A stretch of DNA of 64,000 nucleotides. It comes from Candidatus Omnitrophota bacterium (GTDB lineage: Bacteria > Hinthialibacterota > Hinthialibacteria > OLB16). Where the stretch lies: positions 372,001-436,000 of the forward strand of contig JACKFH010000001.1 of the NCBI GenBank assembly GCA_020632575.1. Direction: 5' to 3'. Made by a program: the position numbers and the translations under genes. Shown in pieces: positions 32,161 through 40,402 of the stretch (positions within the stretch are counted from its first letter, which is position 1; each line of letters starts with the position of its first letter). The notes beneath the pieces were generated by a model. The model had not been told where the DNA came from, did no database searches, and saw only the letters and a program-made list of their open reading frames with translations.

Positions 32161-33405
32161 ATGGATCGAAAACCCCTCTTCACCTCTTTCCTCCTCCTTG
32201 CGGTCAGCCTATCCCTCCTCGGACCCGCTTATTGCGATGCCGTGGAAACCTCCTCGGAATCCTTTCGAGTGAGCGATCAAATTCCCTATGGCAACCTGGC
32301 AAACCCACAACTTATGGAGGGAACCAACACGCTCGACCTCGGGTTTATGGCTCACCCCCATGGAGGCATCGAAGCCCTCTGGTTCTGCTTCCGATTAGAA
32401 AAGACCAAAGACACTCCGATTGAAAAAGTCCGAATCAGGCTCGAAAACTTGGATACGGTCCTGGGAGGTGGCAATCCCGAGAAGATGTGTCCGGTCTATC
32501 GAGTCGAAGGGGGTGAATGGAAGCGGATGTCGCCGGGTAAGACCTTAAAGCAAGCGGACGGCAGGCGATACGCCTATTGGGAAATCGACCCCCCGGAAAC
32601 CCATCTGGATGTCGCCGCCTGTTACCCCTACGGCGTGCCCGATGTCCAACGATTGGTCGAAGAAAGCGAGGGCTTTTACCACCTGGATGAGATCGGCGTC
32701 TCCCAACAAGGTCGCCCCATTGTCCGACTTTCAAACGATCCTGGAGAGCCCGATGGAAAGAGGCCGGGACTCTATCTGATGTCCAGGCAACATTCGGGAG
32801 AGACACCGGGATCGTGGGTTCTCGATGGCATGCTTCGCTTTTTCGCCACTCGGGGCGATGCGGCTCCACTCATCTGGTGCACCCCTTTGGCGAATATCGA
32901 TGGGGTGGAGAACGGCGACTATGGGAAAGACCCGTTCCCTCATGATCTTAATCGAGCTTGGGGACAGCCGCCCATGCGGCATGAAGTGATTGTCCTTCAG
33001 GACGATGCACGGCTATGGAGAAAGAGGTGTGACCCGAAACTCTTTCTAGATCTCCATGCGCCGGGTTATTCCGAGGACACGGGTTTTTACGCATTCGGTT
33101 ACAGGGAGGACAAACTGACTCCGGAGCAAATTCCCATTCAACAGAGTTACAACGAGGCTTTCGAAAAGGCGCTCAAACATCGGAACACCGAATCCTTTCT
33201 CCGGTACGCCGATTACCCCAAACGATGGGATCCAAAGGACGGAAGTCCCATATTTTCCGCCGACTATTTTCTCAGGAAGATTGGCGTGATGGCCCTTTCG
33301 GTCGAATGCACCTATGCGTTTGGCGGCGAGAAACTTTATGCGATCGAAGACTACCGCGAAGTGGGAGCGGAGATGGGCCAAGCGATCCTCGAGGTCCTTC
33401 CGTAG
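32161..33405 (+). CDS. secreted M14-type carboxypeptidase, cytosolic-carboxypeptidase-like (M14D layout)
   Basis: Zinc carboxypeptidase of 414 residues. The signal peptide covers about 1-24 (GPAYC). An N-terminal beta domain (FCFRLEKTKDTPIEKVRIRL) is typical of the CCP/AGTPBP1 branch. The M14 core has SRQHSGETPGSWVLDG (H-x-x-E), HDLNRAW, LDLHAPG (third zinc histidine) and the catalytic glutamate in ALSVECTYAF. The start is taken at the ATG two bases after the SGNH stop. CCP-like enzymes remove acidic residues or side-chain tails; a substrate here is not known. The second M14 protein in the window (9883-11337) is of the other subfamily. Confidence 0.82.
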   Translation: MDRKPLFTSFLLLAVSLSLLGPAYCDAVETSSESFRVSDQIPYGNLANPQLMEGTNTLDLGFMAHPHGGIEALWFCFRLEKTKDTPIEKVRIRLENLDTVLGGGNPEKMCPVYRVEGGEWKRMSPGKTLKQADGRRYAYWEIDPPETHLDVAACYPYGVPDVQRLVEESEGFYHLDEIGVSQQGRPIVRLSNDPGEPDGKRPGLYLMSRQHSGETPGSWVLDGMLRFFATRGDAAPLIWCTPLANIDGVENGDYGKDPFPHDLNRAWGQPPMRHEVIVLQDDARLWRKRCDPKLFLDLHAPGYSEDTGFYAFGYREDKLTPEQIPIQQSYNEAFEKALKHRNTESFLRYADYPKRWDPKDGSPIFSADYFLRKIGVMALSVECTYAFGGEKLYAIEDYREVGAEMGQAILEVLP

Positions 33406-33523
33406 CGCCGTTTTTCTTCGGTCGAAAATCCTCCCTTGATGTTTTCGCGAAAGTTGTTCACCCTTGACGGATGTTGCCGGCTCCAATGTTTTGCGGAAAA
33501 CAAGAACCCTTGGAGGTCGATCC

Positions 33524-34630
33524 ATGAAAAAACAAAGGCGCTGGCTACCATCCACCCTATCCATCCTGAGCATCTTTTCAGCCGCTGCGGCGTTCGATTC
33601 CGTTTCCGTATGGGCTCAAGAGTCCCAAACCCTGGTTGTCGCCACACGTGAGGCGCCCCCCTTCGCCATGAAGAGGGAGGGTGACCGGTGGGAGGGGCTC
33701 ACCATCGAGCTCTGGAGCCGTATCGCCGAACGTCTCGCCCTTGATTACGAGTATCGAGAAATGGACCTCGAGCCCATGCTGGAGGGTGTCAGGGATGGCT
33801 CGGTGGATGTCGCCGCGGCGGCGCTCACAGTCACCGCCGACCGTGAAAAGGAATTCGATTTCACACAACCTTTTTTCAACTCGGGGCTCGGGATCGCGGT
33901 CGTCCCGAAAGAGGGGAATCTGATGGTCGGAGTGTTGAATCGAATCTTCTCGGTCGAATTTTTCCAAGCGGTCGCGGCGCTCGCACTGGTGCTCATCCTG
34001 GCCGGCTTCTTGGTCTGGCTCTTCGAGCGAAAAAAGAATTCCGAGGAGTTCGGGGGTTCAACTGGCAAAGGACTCGGTTCCGGATTTTGGTGGGCGGCGG
34101 TCACCATGACCACAGTCGGCTACGGGGACAAGTCGCCGAAGACCGCGGGAGGTCGAACAGTCGCCCTCGTTTGGATGTTCGCCAGCGTCATCGTCATCTC
34201 CAGTTTCACCGCGATGATCGCCACTGCCCTGACAGTTGGAGAACTCCATTCCGAGATCCAAGGCCCCGAGGATCTCTACCGTCACCGTGTCGGAACCCTC
34301 GCCGGGTCGACCAGCGAGACCTACGCGAAAGAGAGAGACATGGCCCCCCGTTCCTACGACTCCATCGAGGAGGCGCTCACGGCTCTATCCGAGGATCGAA
34401 TCGATGCGGTCGTCCATGACGCTCCCCTCTTGGAGTACTACGCTCACCACGAATTCGAGGGCCAAGTCGATGTCCTCCCCCGAGTCTTCGCCCGCCAAAA
34501 CTATGCATTCGCCCTCCCTGAGAAAAGCGAGCGCCTGGAACCCATCAATCAGGTCCTCCTCGAGGAAGTGTCAAGCGATTGGTGGAGAGATCGCGTCAGC
34601 CAGTACCTGGGTTCGGAGAGTTCAATGTGA
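33524..34630 (+). CDS. prokaryotic ionotropic glutamate receptor (GluR0-like), K+-selective type
   Basis: Ligand-gated channel of 368 residues. The signal peptide ends near residue 31. The ligand-binding lobe S1 (about 35-135) is a periplasmic-binding-protein fold with LTVTADREKEFDFTQPFF (the amino-acid-binding Arg about 107). Helix M1 is 145-168. A pore loop carries TTVGYGD (196-202), the potassium-channel selectivity filter. Helix M3 (211-238) holds SFTAMIATAL, the counterpart of the SYTANLAAF gate of eukaryotic receptors. Lobe S2 (240-368) has DAVVHDAPLLEYY with the ligand aspartate. TTGGAGG precedes the ATG. Its stop overlaps the DUF2330-like gene (ATGTGA). This is the full GluR0 layout; which amino acid gates it is unknown. 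Confidence 0.93.
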   Translation: MKKQRRWLPSTLSILSIFSAAAAFDSVSVWAQESQTLVVATREAPPFAMKREGDRWEGLTIELWSRIAERLALDYEYREMDLEPMLEGVRDGSVDVAAAALTVTADREKEFDFTQPFFNSGLGIAVVPKEGNLMVGVLNRIFSVEFFQAVAALALVLILAGFLVWLFERKKNSEEFGGSTGKGLGSGFWWAAVTMTTVGYGDKSPKTAGGRTVALVWMFASVIVISSFTAMIATALTVGELHSEIQGPEDLYRHRVGTLAGSTSETYAKERDMAPRSYDSIEEALTALSEDRIDAVVHDAPLLEYYAHHEFEGQVDVLPRVFARQNYAFALPEKSERLEPINQVLLEEVSSDWWRDRVSQYLGSESSM

Positions 34631-35931
34631 TTTACCGTAGGGGTGTCATTCTGGCCTTATTTCCGATCTTGCTCGCACCTCAAGCGGCGAACGCGGACGG
34701 CAAAGCCTTTGGCGGGAAATTCCCTCATTTCAAGACGCTACATGAAAAGGAACAAGTCGCGGTCATCGCCCACCAGAATGGCATCCAGAAGATGATGATC
34801 GCGGTGAACATCGCCATGGCCAGTGACGAGAGTGGGCTGTGGATTCTGCCAATTCCAGCCGCGGCAACCGATGTCGAGATAGATTTGCTGGATTCGTTTC
34901 CAACATTCAAGGGGGACGATCCACGGCATGTGGATATCGACTATCACACCGCTTTTTTATTAATGCGCATACCACAGGTTTGGCCACTCTTTTTCGATGC
35001 GATTTTCTCGCCCAACTTTCTGGGCGTCGATCTACAGATTCATGCCAAGGCCCAAAAGTGGGGCATTCATTCGGAAGTTATCGAAACGGAATCGAAAGAG
35101 GCTTTACTCTCCCATATCCACTCCGAAGGTATCGAATTGGCGAGTAAGGAACTCGATTCTTTCGACCCCTACTTCAATGGAGATTTCTCTTTCGTGGCGA
35201 CATGGATCGAATCGATCTCAAAGCTGAAAGAAAAGTTCCCTGAATCCACTCGCTCGCTTCATGAAGGTCGTTGGCCCTCCTTGATGGTCACCTTCCCCAC
35301 CAAGAGGGCGTTCTATCCGATGCTCGCGTCGCGGTGGGAACCAGAGGAAAAGGATCACTACGGTAGTTTGGAAATCCAATTGGCAGTGGTGGGTCATGTG
35401 ACTCCCGTGGTTATTGAGTCCTCGACCACGGACTATTCGACCTCTTTTCAGCACCAGATACAAAGCGAATGGCCAGAGGGGTGTCCCAAAGAGTTTATCG
35501 AGGGACTTCCGGCCCGTGACATAAGATTCTCGACCGCGTGGATCTTTACCTACCCAGAATACATCGATTCGGATATTTGGTTCGAGCCATATAATCCCCC
35601 GGGAATGGATTTGGCAATCCGGATGTGGAAACTGGTGAACTGGCTTGTCCATCCGGTTTCTCTGGTTCTCTTTTACGGCCTCTTCTCTTGCCTCTGCGCC
35701 GCCATAACCGGCTGGACACTATTCGGCCGGTCAAGGCGAATGGCCCTGACCGGCCTTTGGAATTTTACCACCATTGTTGGCCTCGGTTTCGCACTCAAAT
35801 TCCAGGGGCTCCCGGATGACATCGCCAAAAAGTTCCTTCTTCGCTTCACACTCATCTTCGTATTCGGAACCTACCTGATCCAACTCGGTCTCTGGTGGTT
35901 GATCGAAACATTGGCGGGCGTCGGAGGCTGA
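34627..35931 (+). CDS. DUF2330-like membrane protein
   Basis: Protein of 434 residues from a GTG at 34627. A signal peptide covers about 1-25. GGKFPHFKTLHEKEQVAVI, GIQKMMIAVNIAM and GLWILPIPAA match the opening of DUF2330 proteins. A large extracytoplasmic part runs to about residue 330, and three C-terminal helices follow (about 345-365, 378-398, 407-430). The start overlaps the glutamate-receptor stop, so the two are translated together. That suggests a subunit, ligand supplier or regulator of the channel. The DUF2330 call rests on the N-terminal third; the function of this family is not established. Confidence 0.65.
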   Translation: MIYRRGVILALFPILLAPQAANADGKAFGGKFPHFKTLHEKEQVAVIAHQNGIQKMMIAVNIAMASDESGLWILPIPAAATDVEIDLLDSFPTFKGDDPRHVDIDYHTAFLLMRIPQVWPLFFDAIFSPNFLGVDLQIHAKAQKWGIHSEVIETESKEALLSHIHSEGIELASKELDSFDPYFNGDFSFVATWIESISKLKEKFPESTRSLHEGRWPSLMVTFPTKRAFYPMLASRWEPEEKDHYGSLEIQLAVVGHVTPVVIESSTTDYSTSFQHQIQSEWPEGCPKEFIEGLPARDIRFSTAWIFTYPEYIDSDIWFEPYNPPGMDLAIRMWKLVNWLVHPVSLVLFYGLFSCLCAAITGWTLFGRSRRMALTGLWNFTTIVGLGFALKFQGLPDDIAKKFLLRFTLIFVFGTYLIQLGLWWLIETLAGVGG

Positions 35932-35963
35932 AGTCGTTCGGACGTTTCTCTAATCGGCCCTTT

Positions 35964-36401
35964 TCACTGCTGCTTCAATAGATCCCGGATCTCCATGAGC
36001 AATTCCTGGTCTTTTGTCAGGGGGGGCGGCCCTTCCACGACCTCTTCCTTTTTGGTTTTCATGAGCCAGCCGAGGAATTTAACGATGAAAATGAAGAGAA
36101 CCAGAGCAATGATCAGGAAGTTGAGAATCTCCCCCAGGAATTGTCCGTAGGGGATTTCTTGGCCCCCGACACTCCATTTCCAATCGAGATAGCTCTGCTC
36201 ACTCGGCATCACAACAGATATCAAAGGCATGATGACTTGCTTGACCAGCGAGTCGACTATCTTTCCAAAGGCGGCCCCGATAATAACCCCGACCGCCAAA
36301 TCAACAACATTTCCTTTGAAAGCGAATGCCTTGAACTCATCCAACAAACCGAACGCCTTCTTGCCAGGATCGAACCCCTTCTCATCTTCACTGGAACCCA
36401 T
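35964..36401 (-). CDS. mscL: large-conductance mechanosensitive channel MscL
   Basis: Homopentameric osmotic release valve of 145 residues. FKAFAFKGNVVDLAVGVIIGAAFGKIVDSLV is the M1 helix with the hydrophobic gate (quoted in part: GNVVDLAVGVIIGAAF). A periplasmic loop and FLIIALVLFIFIVKFLG (M2) follow, then a cytoplasmic helix ending ELLMEIRDLLKQQ. The ATG at 36401 follows AGGAGAG at eight bases; an upstream ATG gives 11 extra residues without support. The N-terminal ~15 residues are charged. Convergent with the DUF2330-like gene and divergent from the sulfatase gene. Confidence 0.95.
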   Translation of the reverse strand: MGSSEDEKGFDPGKKAFGLLDEFKAFAFKGNVVDLAVGVIIGAAFGKIVDSLVKQVIMPLISVVMPSEQSYLDWKWSVGGQEIPYGQFLGEILNFLIIALVLFIFIVKFLGWLMKTKKEEVVEGPPPLTKDQELLMEIRDLLKQQ

Positions 36402-36643
36402 GCTTCGACTCTCCTCGAAAAAAAGAGATTTCAAATTCAGTTCTCCTCTCCATCCAGACTGAGGAGAAAGAGGACAAACGGTATCTTATCAGGAGATTGT
36501 GAAAGTGGGCGCACTTTTTTTCGAGGGAGATAGGGATAGATTCCTGATCGGGACCTCTGATCGAGACTTTTTTCATTGATTTTTTCCACTCAGTCCCCTA
36601 AATTCGAAGACAACTTTTAAGAGAAAGCGATCCCCCATCCAAG

Positions 36644-38194
36644 ATGACTCTTTCTCGTTCCCATTGTTGGCTTGCGCTCGCGGCCGCTCTTTCCCTGGCT
36701 GTCGGACAATCGGCTCAATCGGGCCCACGACCCAACATCGTCCTCATCCTCGCCGATGACCTCGGCTATGGCGACCTTGGTTGCTACAGCGCGGAATCGA
36801 AAATTCCGACTCCGAACCTCGATAACCTGGCGAACCAGGGAATGCGTTTCACCGACGCCCATTCCCCCTGCGCGGTCTGCTCGCCGACTCGGTATGGGAT
36901 TCTCACCGGGCGATACTCCTGGCGGACGGAACTAAAGCGAGGCGTTCTCTGGCCCTGGGACGAACCTCTGATCGAGGAGGATCGGCTCACCATTGGAAAG
37001 ATGCTCCAGGAAGAGGGCTATGACACGGCCTGTATTGGAAAGTGGCATCTTGGCTGGATCTGGCCGACCACCGACGGGACACGTTACAACTCAAAGAATC
37101 CGATTGGAGCCTACAACGCCGGATGGAGTCAGGTGTTCGAGAAAAAAATCGATTTCACTGGTCGCATTCGTGGCGGACCGACCGAGCGGGGGTTCGATTA
37201 CTACTTCGGCGACGATGTCCCCAATTTCCCGCCCTATGCCTTCATCGAGAACGACCGCCTCCTGGCCCAACCGACTGCTTACTACAGCGGCGAGCGGTTC
37301 AGCCGACCCGGTCCCATCGCCGAGGGGTGGGCCATGGCCCAGGTCATGCCCAAACTCTGCGAACGATCGGTCGAGTACATCCTGGGCGAACCGAGGGAAG
37401 GGAAGTTCCATCGCGATCCCAACAAACCATTCTTCCTCTACCTTCCCCTGACCGCGCCGCACACCCCCATCGCCCCCGCCGCTCAATTCCGCGGGAAGAG
37501 CGAAGCGGGCCTGTATGGCGATTATGTGAACGAGGTCGATTGGTTGGTCGGAAAAGTGATGAAGGCCCTCAGGGAATCCGGTCAGGCCGAGAACACCCTC
37601 CTCATCTTCACCAGCGACAATGGCTCTCCCGCGAGAGACGGATCGAATATGAACGGAGAGCCACGATCCGTTCTCGAAACCGGTCACAACCCAAGTTACA
37701 TTTTTCGGGGCATCAAAGCCGACATTTGGGAGGGAGGCCACCGAGTCCCCTTCATCGCCCGCTGGCCCGGCAAAATAAAGGAGAGCGCGACCAGCAACGA
37801 AACCATTTGTGGGGTCGATTTCATGCGCACACTCGCAGCCGTGGTCAATCGCGAACTTCCAGATGACTCAGCGGAGGACAGTTTCAACATCTTGCCCGCG
37901 CTTCTGGGCGAGGATTATGAAAGCCCGATTCGCGAGGCGGTCGTTCACCATTCCGGCGGCGGCATGTTCGCGATTCGACAGGGCAAATGGAAACTCATCC
38001 TCGGAAAAGGCTCCGGTGGTTGGAGTGGCGCGGGGGAGGAGGGCGATCCGCCTATCCAACTCTATGACATGCAAGCGGACCCTTGCGAATCCCAGAACCT
38101 TCAGGCGGAGGAGCCGGAGCGCGTTCAGCGAATGACCGCGCTATTAGACAAGTACAAGGAAACGGGTAGAAGTTTCTCGCCCAACCAAGATTGA
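36644..38194 (+). CDS. type I sulfatase (arylsulfatase-like)
   Basis: Exported sulfate-ester hydrolase of 516 residues. The signal peptide covers about 1-26. NIVLILADDLGYGDLG supplies two metal aspartates (38-39). CSPTRYGILTGRY is the formylglycine motif C-x-P-x-R (Cys 79, Arg 83), and GKWHLG the conserved lysine-histidine. TSDNGSP gives the remaining metal residues. The cysteine must be oxidised by a formylglycine-generating or anaerobic maturase, neither of which is in this window. Likely acts on sulfated polysaccharides or glycosaminoglycans, next to a GH43-like gene. Confidence 0.93.
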   Translation: MTLSRSHCWLALAAALSLAVGQSAQSGPRPNIVLILADDLGYGDLGCYSAESKIPTPNLDNLANQGMRFTDAHSPCAVCSPTRYGILTGRYSWRTELKRGVLWPWDEPLIEEDRLTIGKMLQEEGYDTACIGKWHLGWIWPTTDGTRYNSKNPIGAYNAGWSQVFEKKIDFTGRIRGGPTERGFDYYFGDDVPNFPPYAFIENDRLLAQPTAYYSGERFSRPGPIAEGWAMAQVMPKLCERSVEYILGEPREGKFHRDPNKPFFLYLPLTAPHTPIAPAAQFRGKSEAGLYGDYVNEVDWLVGKVMKALRESGQAENTLLIFTSDNGSPARDGSNMNGEPRSVLETGHNPSYIFRGIKADIWEGGHRVPFIARWPGKIKESATSNETICGVDFMRTLAAVVNRELPDDSAEDSFNILPALLGEDYESPIREAVVHHSGGGMFAIRQGKWKLILGKGSGGWSGAGEEGDPPIQLYDMQADPCESQNLQAEEPERVQRMTALLDKYKETGRSFSPNQD

Positions 38195-38196
38195 TC

Positions 38197-38262
38197 CGAG
38201 TCCTTTTCAACGGACTCCTCTCCATGTAGCCACGGAATTGATTTCGTCACGGACCCGGTCGC
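38197..38262. repeat. partial modular palindromic repeat, copy D
   Basis: GAGTCCTTTTCAACGGACTC hairpin then CATGTAGCCACGGAATTGAT and TTCGTCACGG, matching the left half of copy A. The right half is absent. Between convergent sulfatase and GH43-like genes, where it may serve as a terminator. Confidence 0.7.
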
Positions 38263-38315
38263 TCTCCCAGAGCCCAAGATCAAACGACACAACCATTTAA
38301 CAGAATCTCCCTCAC

Positions 38316-39278
38316 TCACCCCCCCCGCAAGCCCTCTAAAATCCGCCGGTCCACCTCAAACACGGTCCCATGCCGCATTCCTTCCGGGTGACTCAGGCGA
38401 TCCGTCCTATCCTCCCATTCCTTCAAATCCTTCGAAACGAGAAGACCAAACCGACCCTCGGTGTACCGATCGAAATAGAGATGCCAAAGGTCCCCAATCT
38501 TGATCGCCGTCGGCCCCTCCGCCCAATACTCTCCGGTGATCGGATCGGAGGCTTTGGAATAGGGGCCAACAGCGTGGTCGGAGGTGGCGATTTTGATGTT
38601 CTTTTGGGGGACCCAGGGCTTGTTGGTTTCATCCTTGAGGAACATCACGTAACGGTCCCCATCCCGAACGATGAATGAATCGATCACATTGAATCCATCG
38701 TCATAGAGGAGTTCCGTCCTGCTGAACTCTTGGAAATCCCGGGTGGTTACGAAGTAAATCCTATGGTTCAGTCCACCATCACTCTGTCCCTCCGTTTCTG
38801 GAAACCTACCGGGAATGGTGGTGGCCCAGAAGATCAGGAATTGGTCCACGGCGGAATCATAAAAAACCTCCGGCGCCCAACTGTTTCTCGCGTCCTCCTC
38901 ATGAACCATCACCGGTAGCTCTTTCTGCGGGGACCAGTCGATCAAGTTCTCCGAGGAGGCGTAACCAATCACCTTTTCGTTCCAACTGACTGTCCAAACC
39001 ATGTGGAAGATTCCATCCGGACCACGAACGATCGAGGGATCGCGCATCAACCGGTCGCCCCCCACCATTGGAGTGAGGAAGGATTCGTCGTTTTTCAGAG
39101 CGGTCCAATTCAAGCCGTCCTCACTACAAGCCAAGTGAAGACCGTCTTCTCCGTTTCCCTTGAAATATGAAAACAAGAACACGTTGTCAGCTGAAGAGGC
39201 TGGTCCAACCCAAAGAATGGAAATAATCAGAAGAATCAGGATACATGAAGATTTCTTGGCCTGGCGTTTTCCCTTCAT
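38316..39278 (-). CDS. secreted glycoside hydrolase, GH43-like five-bladed propeller
   Basis: Exported protein of 320 residues. The signal peptide (about 5-28, ILWVGPASSA) precedes FLFSYFKGNGEDGLHLACSE, RDPSIVRGPDGIFHMVWTV, SWAPEVFYDSAVDQFLIFWA, IDSFIVRDGDRYVMF and AEGPTAIKIGDLWHLYFDRY. RDPS, APE and AEGP are the positions of the acidic residues in GH43/GH117-type beta-propellers. The substrate cannot be assigned; arabinosides, xylosides or agarose-derived sugars are usual. The ATG at 39278 starts one base after the upstream gene's stop; an ATG three codons earlier would overlap it. Confidence 0.75.
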   Translation of the reverse strand: MKGKRQAKKSSCILILLIISILWVGPASSADNVFLFSYFKGNGEDGLHLACSEDGLNWTALKNDESFLTPMVGGDRLMRDPSIVRGPDGIFHMVWTVSWNEKVIGYASSENLIDWSPQKELPVMVHEEDARNSWAPEVFYDSAVDQFLIFWATTIPGRFPETEGQSDGGLNHRIYFVTTRDFQEFSRTELLYDDGFNVIDSFIVRDGDRYVMFLKDETNKPWVPQKNIKIATSDHAVGPYSKASDPITGEYWAEGPTAIKIGDLWHLYFDRYTEGRFGLLVSKDLKEWEDRTDRLSHPEGMRHGTVFEVDRRILEGLRGG

Positions 39279-39279
39279 T

Positions 39280-40392
39280 CTATTCATCCCCAGATGAGCC
39301 ACCCCGTCTCTTTCGAAATAGGTCGATCAACGATTCCCCGCTGTTGTTCTGAGAACTCAATTCAAAAAACTCCTTGGTCAATCCGCCGATGATAAGCGCT
39401 CCCGATTCCAGGATGGGCGTCGATAAGTCCTCATCGATCTGAATCGGTCCGAGTTCGATCGTTTCCGATTGCCGTTCCAACAAATCGAGGAGTGGGGCCA
39501 CTGGGTAATCCTCCGCCAGATCCCGAAGGGCCTTGCCGAACCGGGGGCGCAAAGCTCTCAACCACATCTCCCCCTTAAAAATATTTCCCTCCATCTCCCC
39601 ATGAATCCGGTAAGAGACCGACCCCGAGGAGATGACATCGGCGAGTTGGACGCCTTCCCCCTCCTGGAGCCACTGATCGATCCACTTCACTCGCGGGGGA
39701 AACTGAAGGGAGTTAAGACTCGCTTCCACTCTCAGGTGCTGGTTTTCCGACTGATAAGTCCCATCAATTTTCACCCGATCGGTGGTCTCGTCCGGGGTCA
39801 GGAACCCTTCGAAATGGAAATCGGTTTGTCCCTGTAGCCCCGCCTCGGGAACGAAGTTGACCGGGAGCAGTTCCAGATTGGCTTTGTTGATAAGATTGAG
39901 TTCACGGTTCCGGTAGTTGGCGTCGAGCGACTTGAGTCGAACCTTCAACTCTTCGGTCCATAAACTCCCCGGAGGATTGTCGTCGGGTCCCGACTGTGTC
40001 GAGTTCGCATCGATGGAGAACCTTCCCTGAAAACTGAGGTCCTCTTCAGGCATCGCGTAGGAGGCCACCACGGATTCCACCTGGAGGTTGCGGATTTCAT
40101 ACAGTTCACGGAGATACTTGGCCGGATCGAGGTGGAGTGAAATGTCGGTGGTTTTTATCTCGAGAAGGTTTTCCTCGATCCTCGTCTTGGCTTCCAGGTA
40201 GTCGGCCGAGAAGCGTCCCATTGGGATGACGCCGGTGAAACCTTTCAACACTGGAGGGAAATCGGTCTCCTCCAAAATGGCCTCACGGATCCCATTCCCA
40301 ATACCACTCACCGCCCAGTAATTGGCGCCGAACAATCCGGCTCCAATGAGGACCATAAATACAACGAAACAACCCTTTTTCTTTCCCGCCAA
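39280..40392 (-). CDS. membrane-anchored hypothetical protein, AsmA/YdgA-like
   Basis: Protein of 370 residues with one N-terminal helix (about 7-28, CFVVFMVLIGAGLFGANYWA) and a large outside part rich in beta strands. ISLHLDPAKYLRELYEIRNLQVES recalls the strand-helix pattern of AsmA-like or YdgA-like proteins. No catalytic motif was found. It ends with a charged, serine-rich tail. It follows the NIF3-type gene by ten bases and precedes the GH43-like gene without a gap, so it may be co-transcribed with both. Function unknown. Confidence 0.6.
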   Translation of the reverse strand: MAGKKKGCFVVFMVLIGAGLFGANYWAVSGIGNGIREAILEETDFPPVLKGFTGVIPMGRFSADYLEAKTRIEENLLEIKTTDISLHLDPAKYLRELYEIRNLQVESVVASYAMPEEDLSFQGRFSIDANSTQSGPDDNPPGSLWTEELKVRLKSLDANYRNRELNLINKANLELLPVNFVPEAGLQGQTDFHFEGFLTPDETTDRVKIDGTYQSENQHLRVEASLNSLQFPPRVKWIDQWLQEGEGVQLADVISSGSVSYRIHGEMEGNIFKGEMWLRALRPRFGKALRDLAEDYPVAPLLDLLERQSETIELGPIQIDEDLSTPILESGALIIGGLTKEFFELSSQNNSGESLIDLFRKRRGGSSGDE

Positions 40393-40402
40393 GATCTCCC
40401 CC

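Noticed and set aside
34579..34626. Longer start for the DUF2330-like gene
   Set aside because: Lies inside the receptor gene in another frame; the GTG at 34627 begins a good signal peptide and overlaps the stop as expected.
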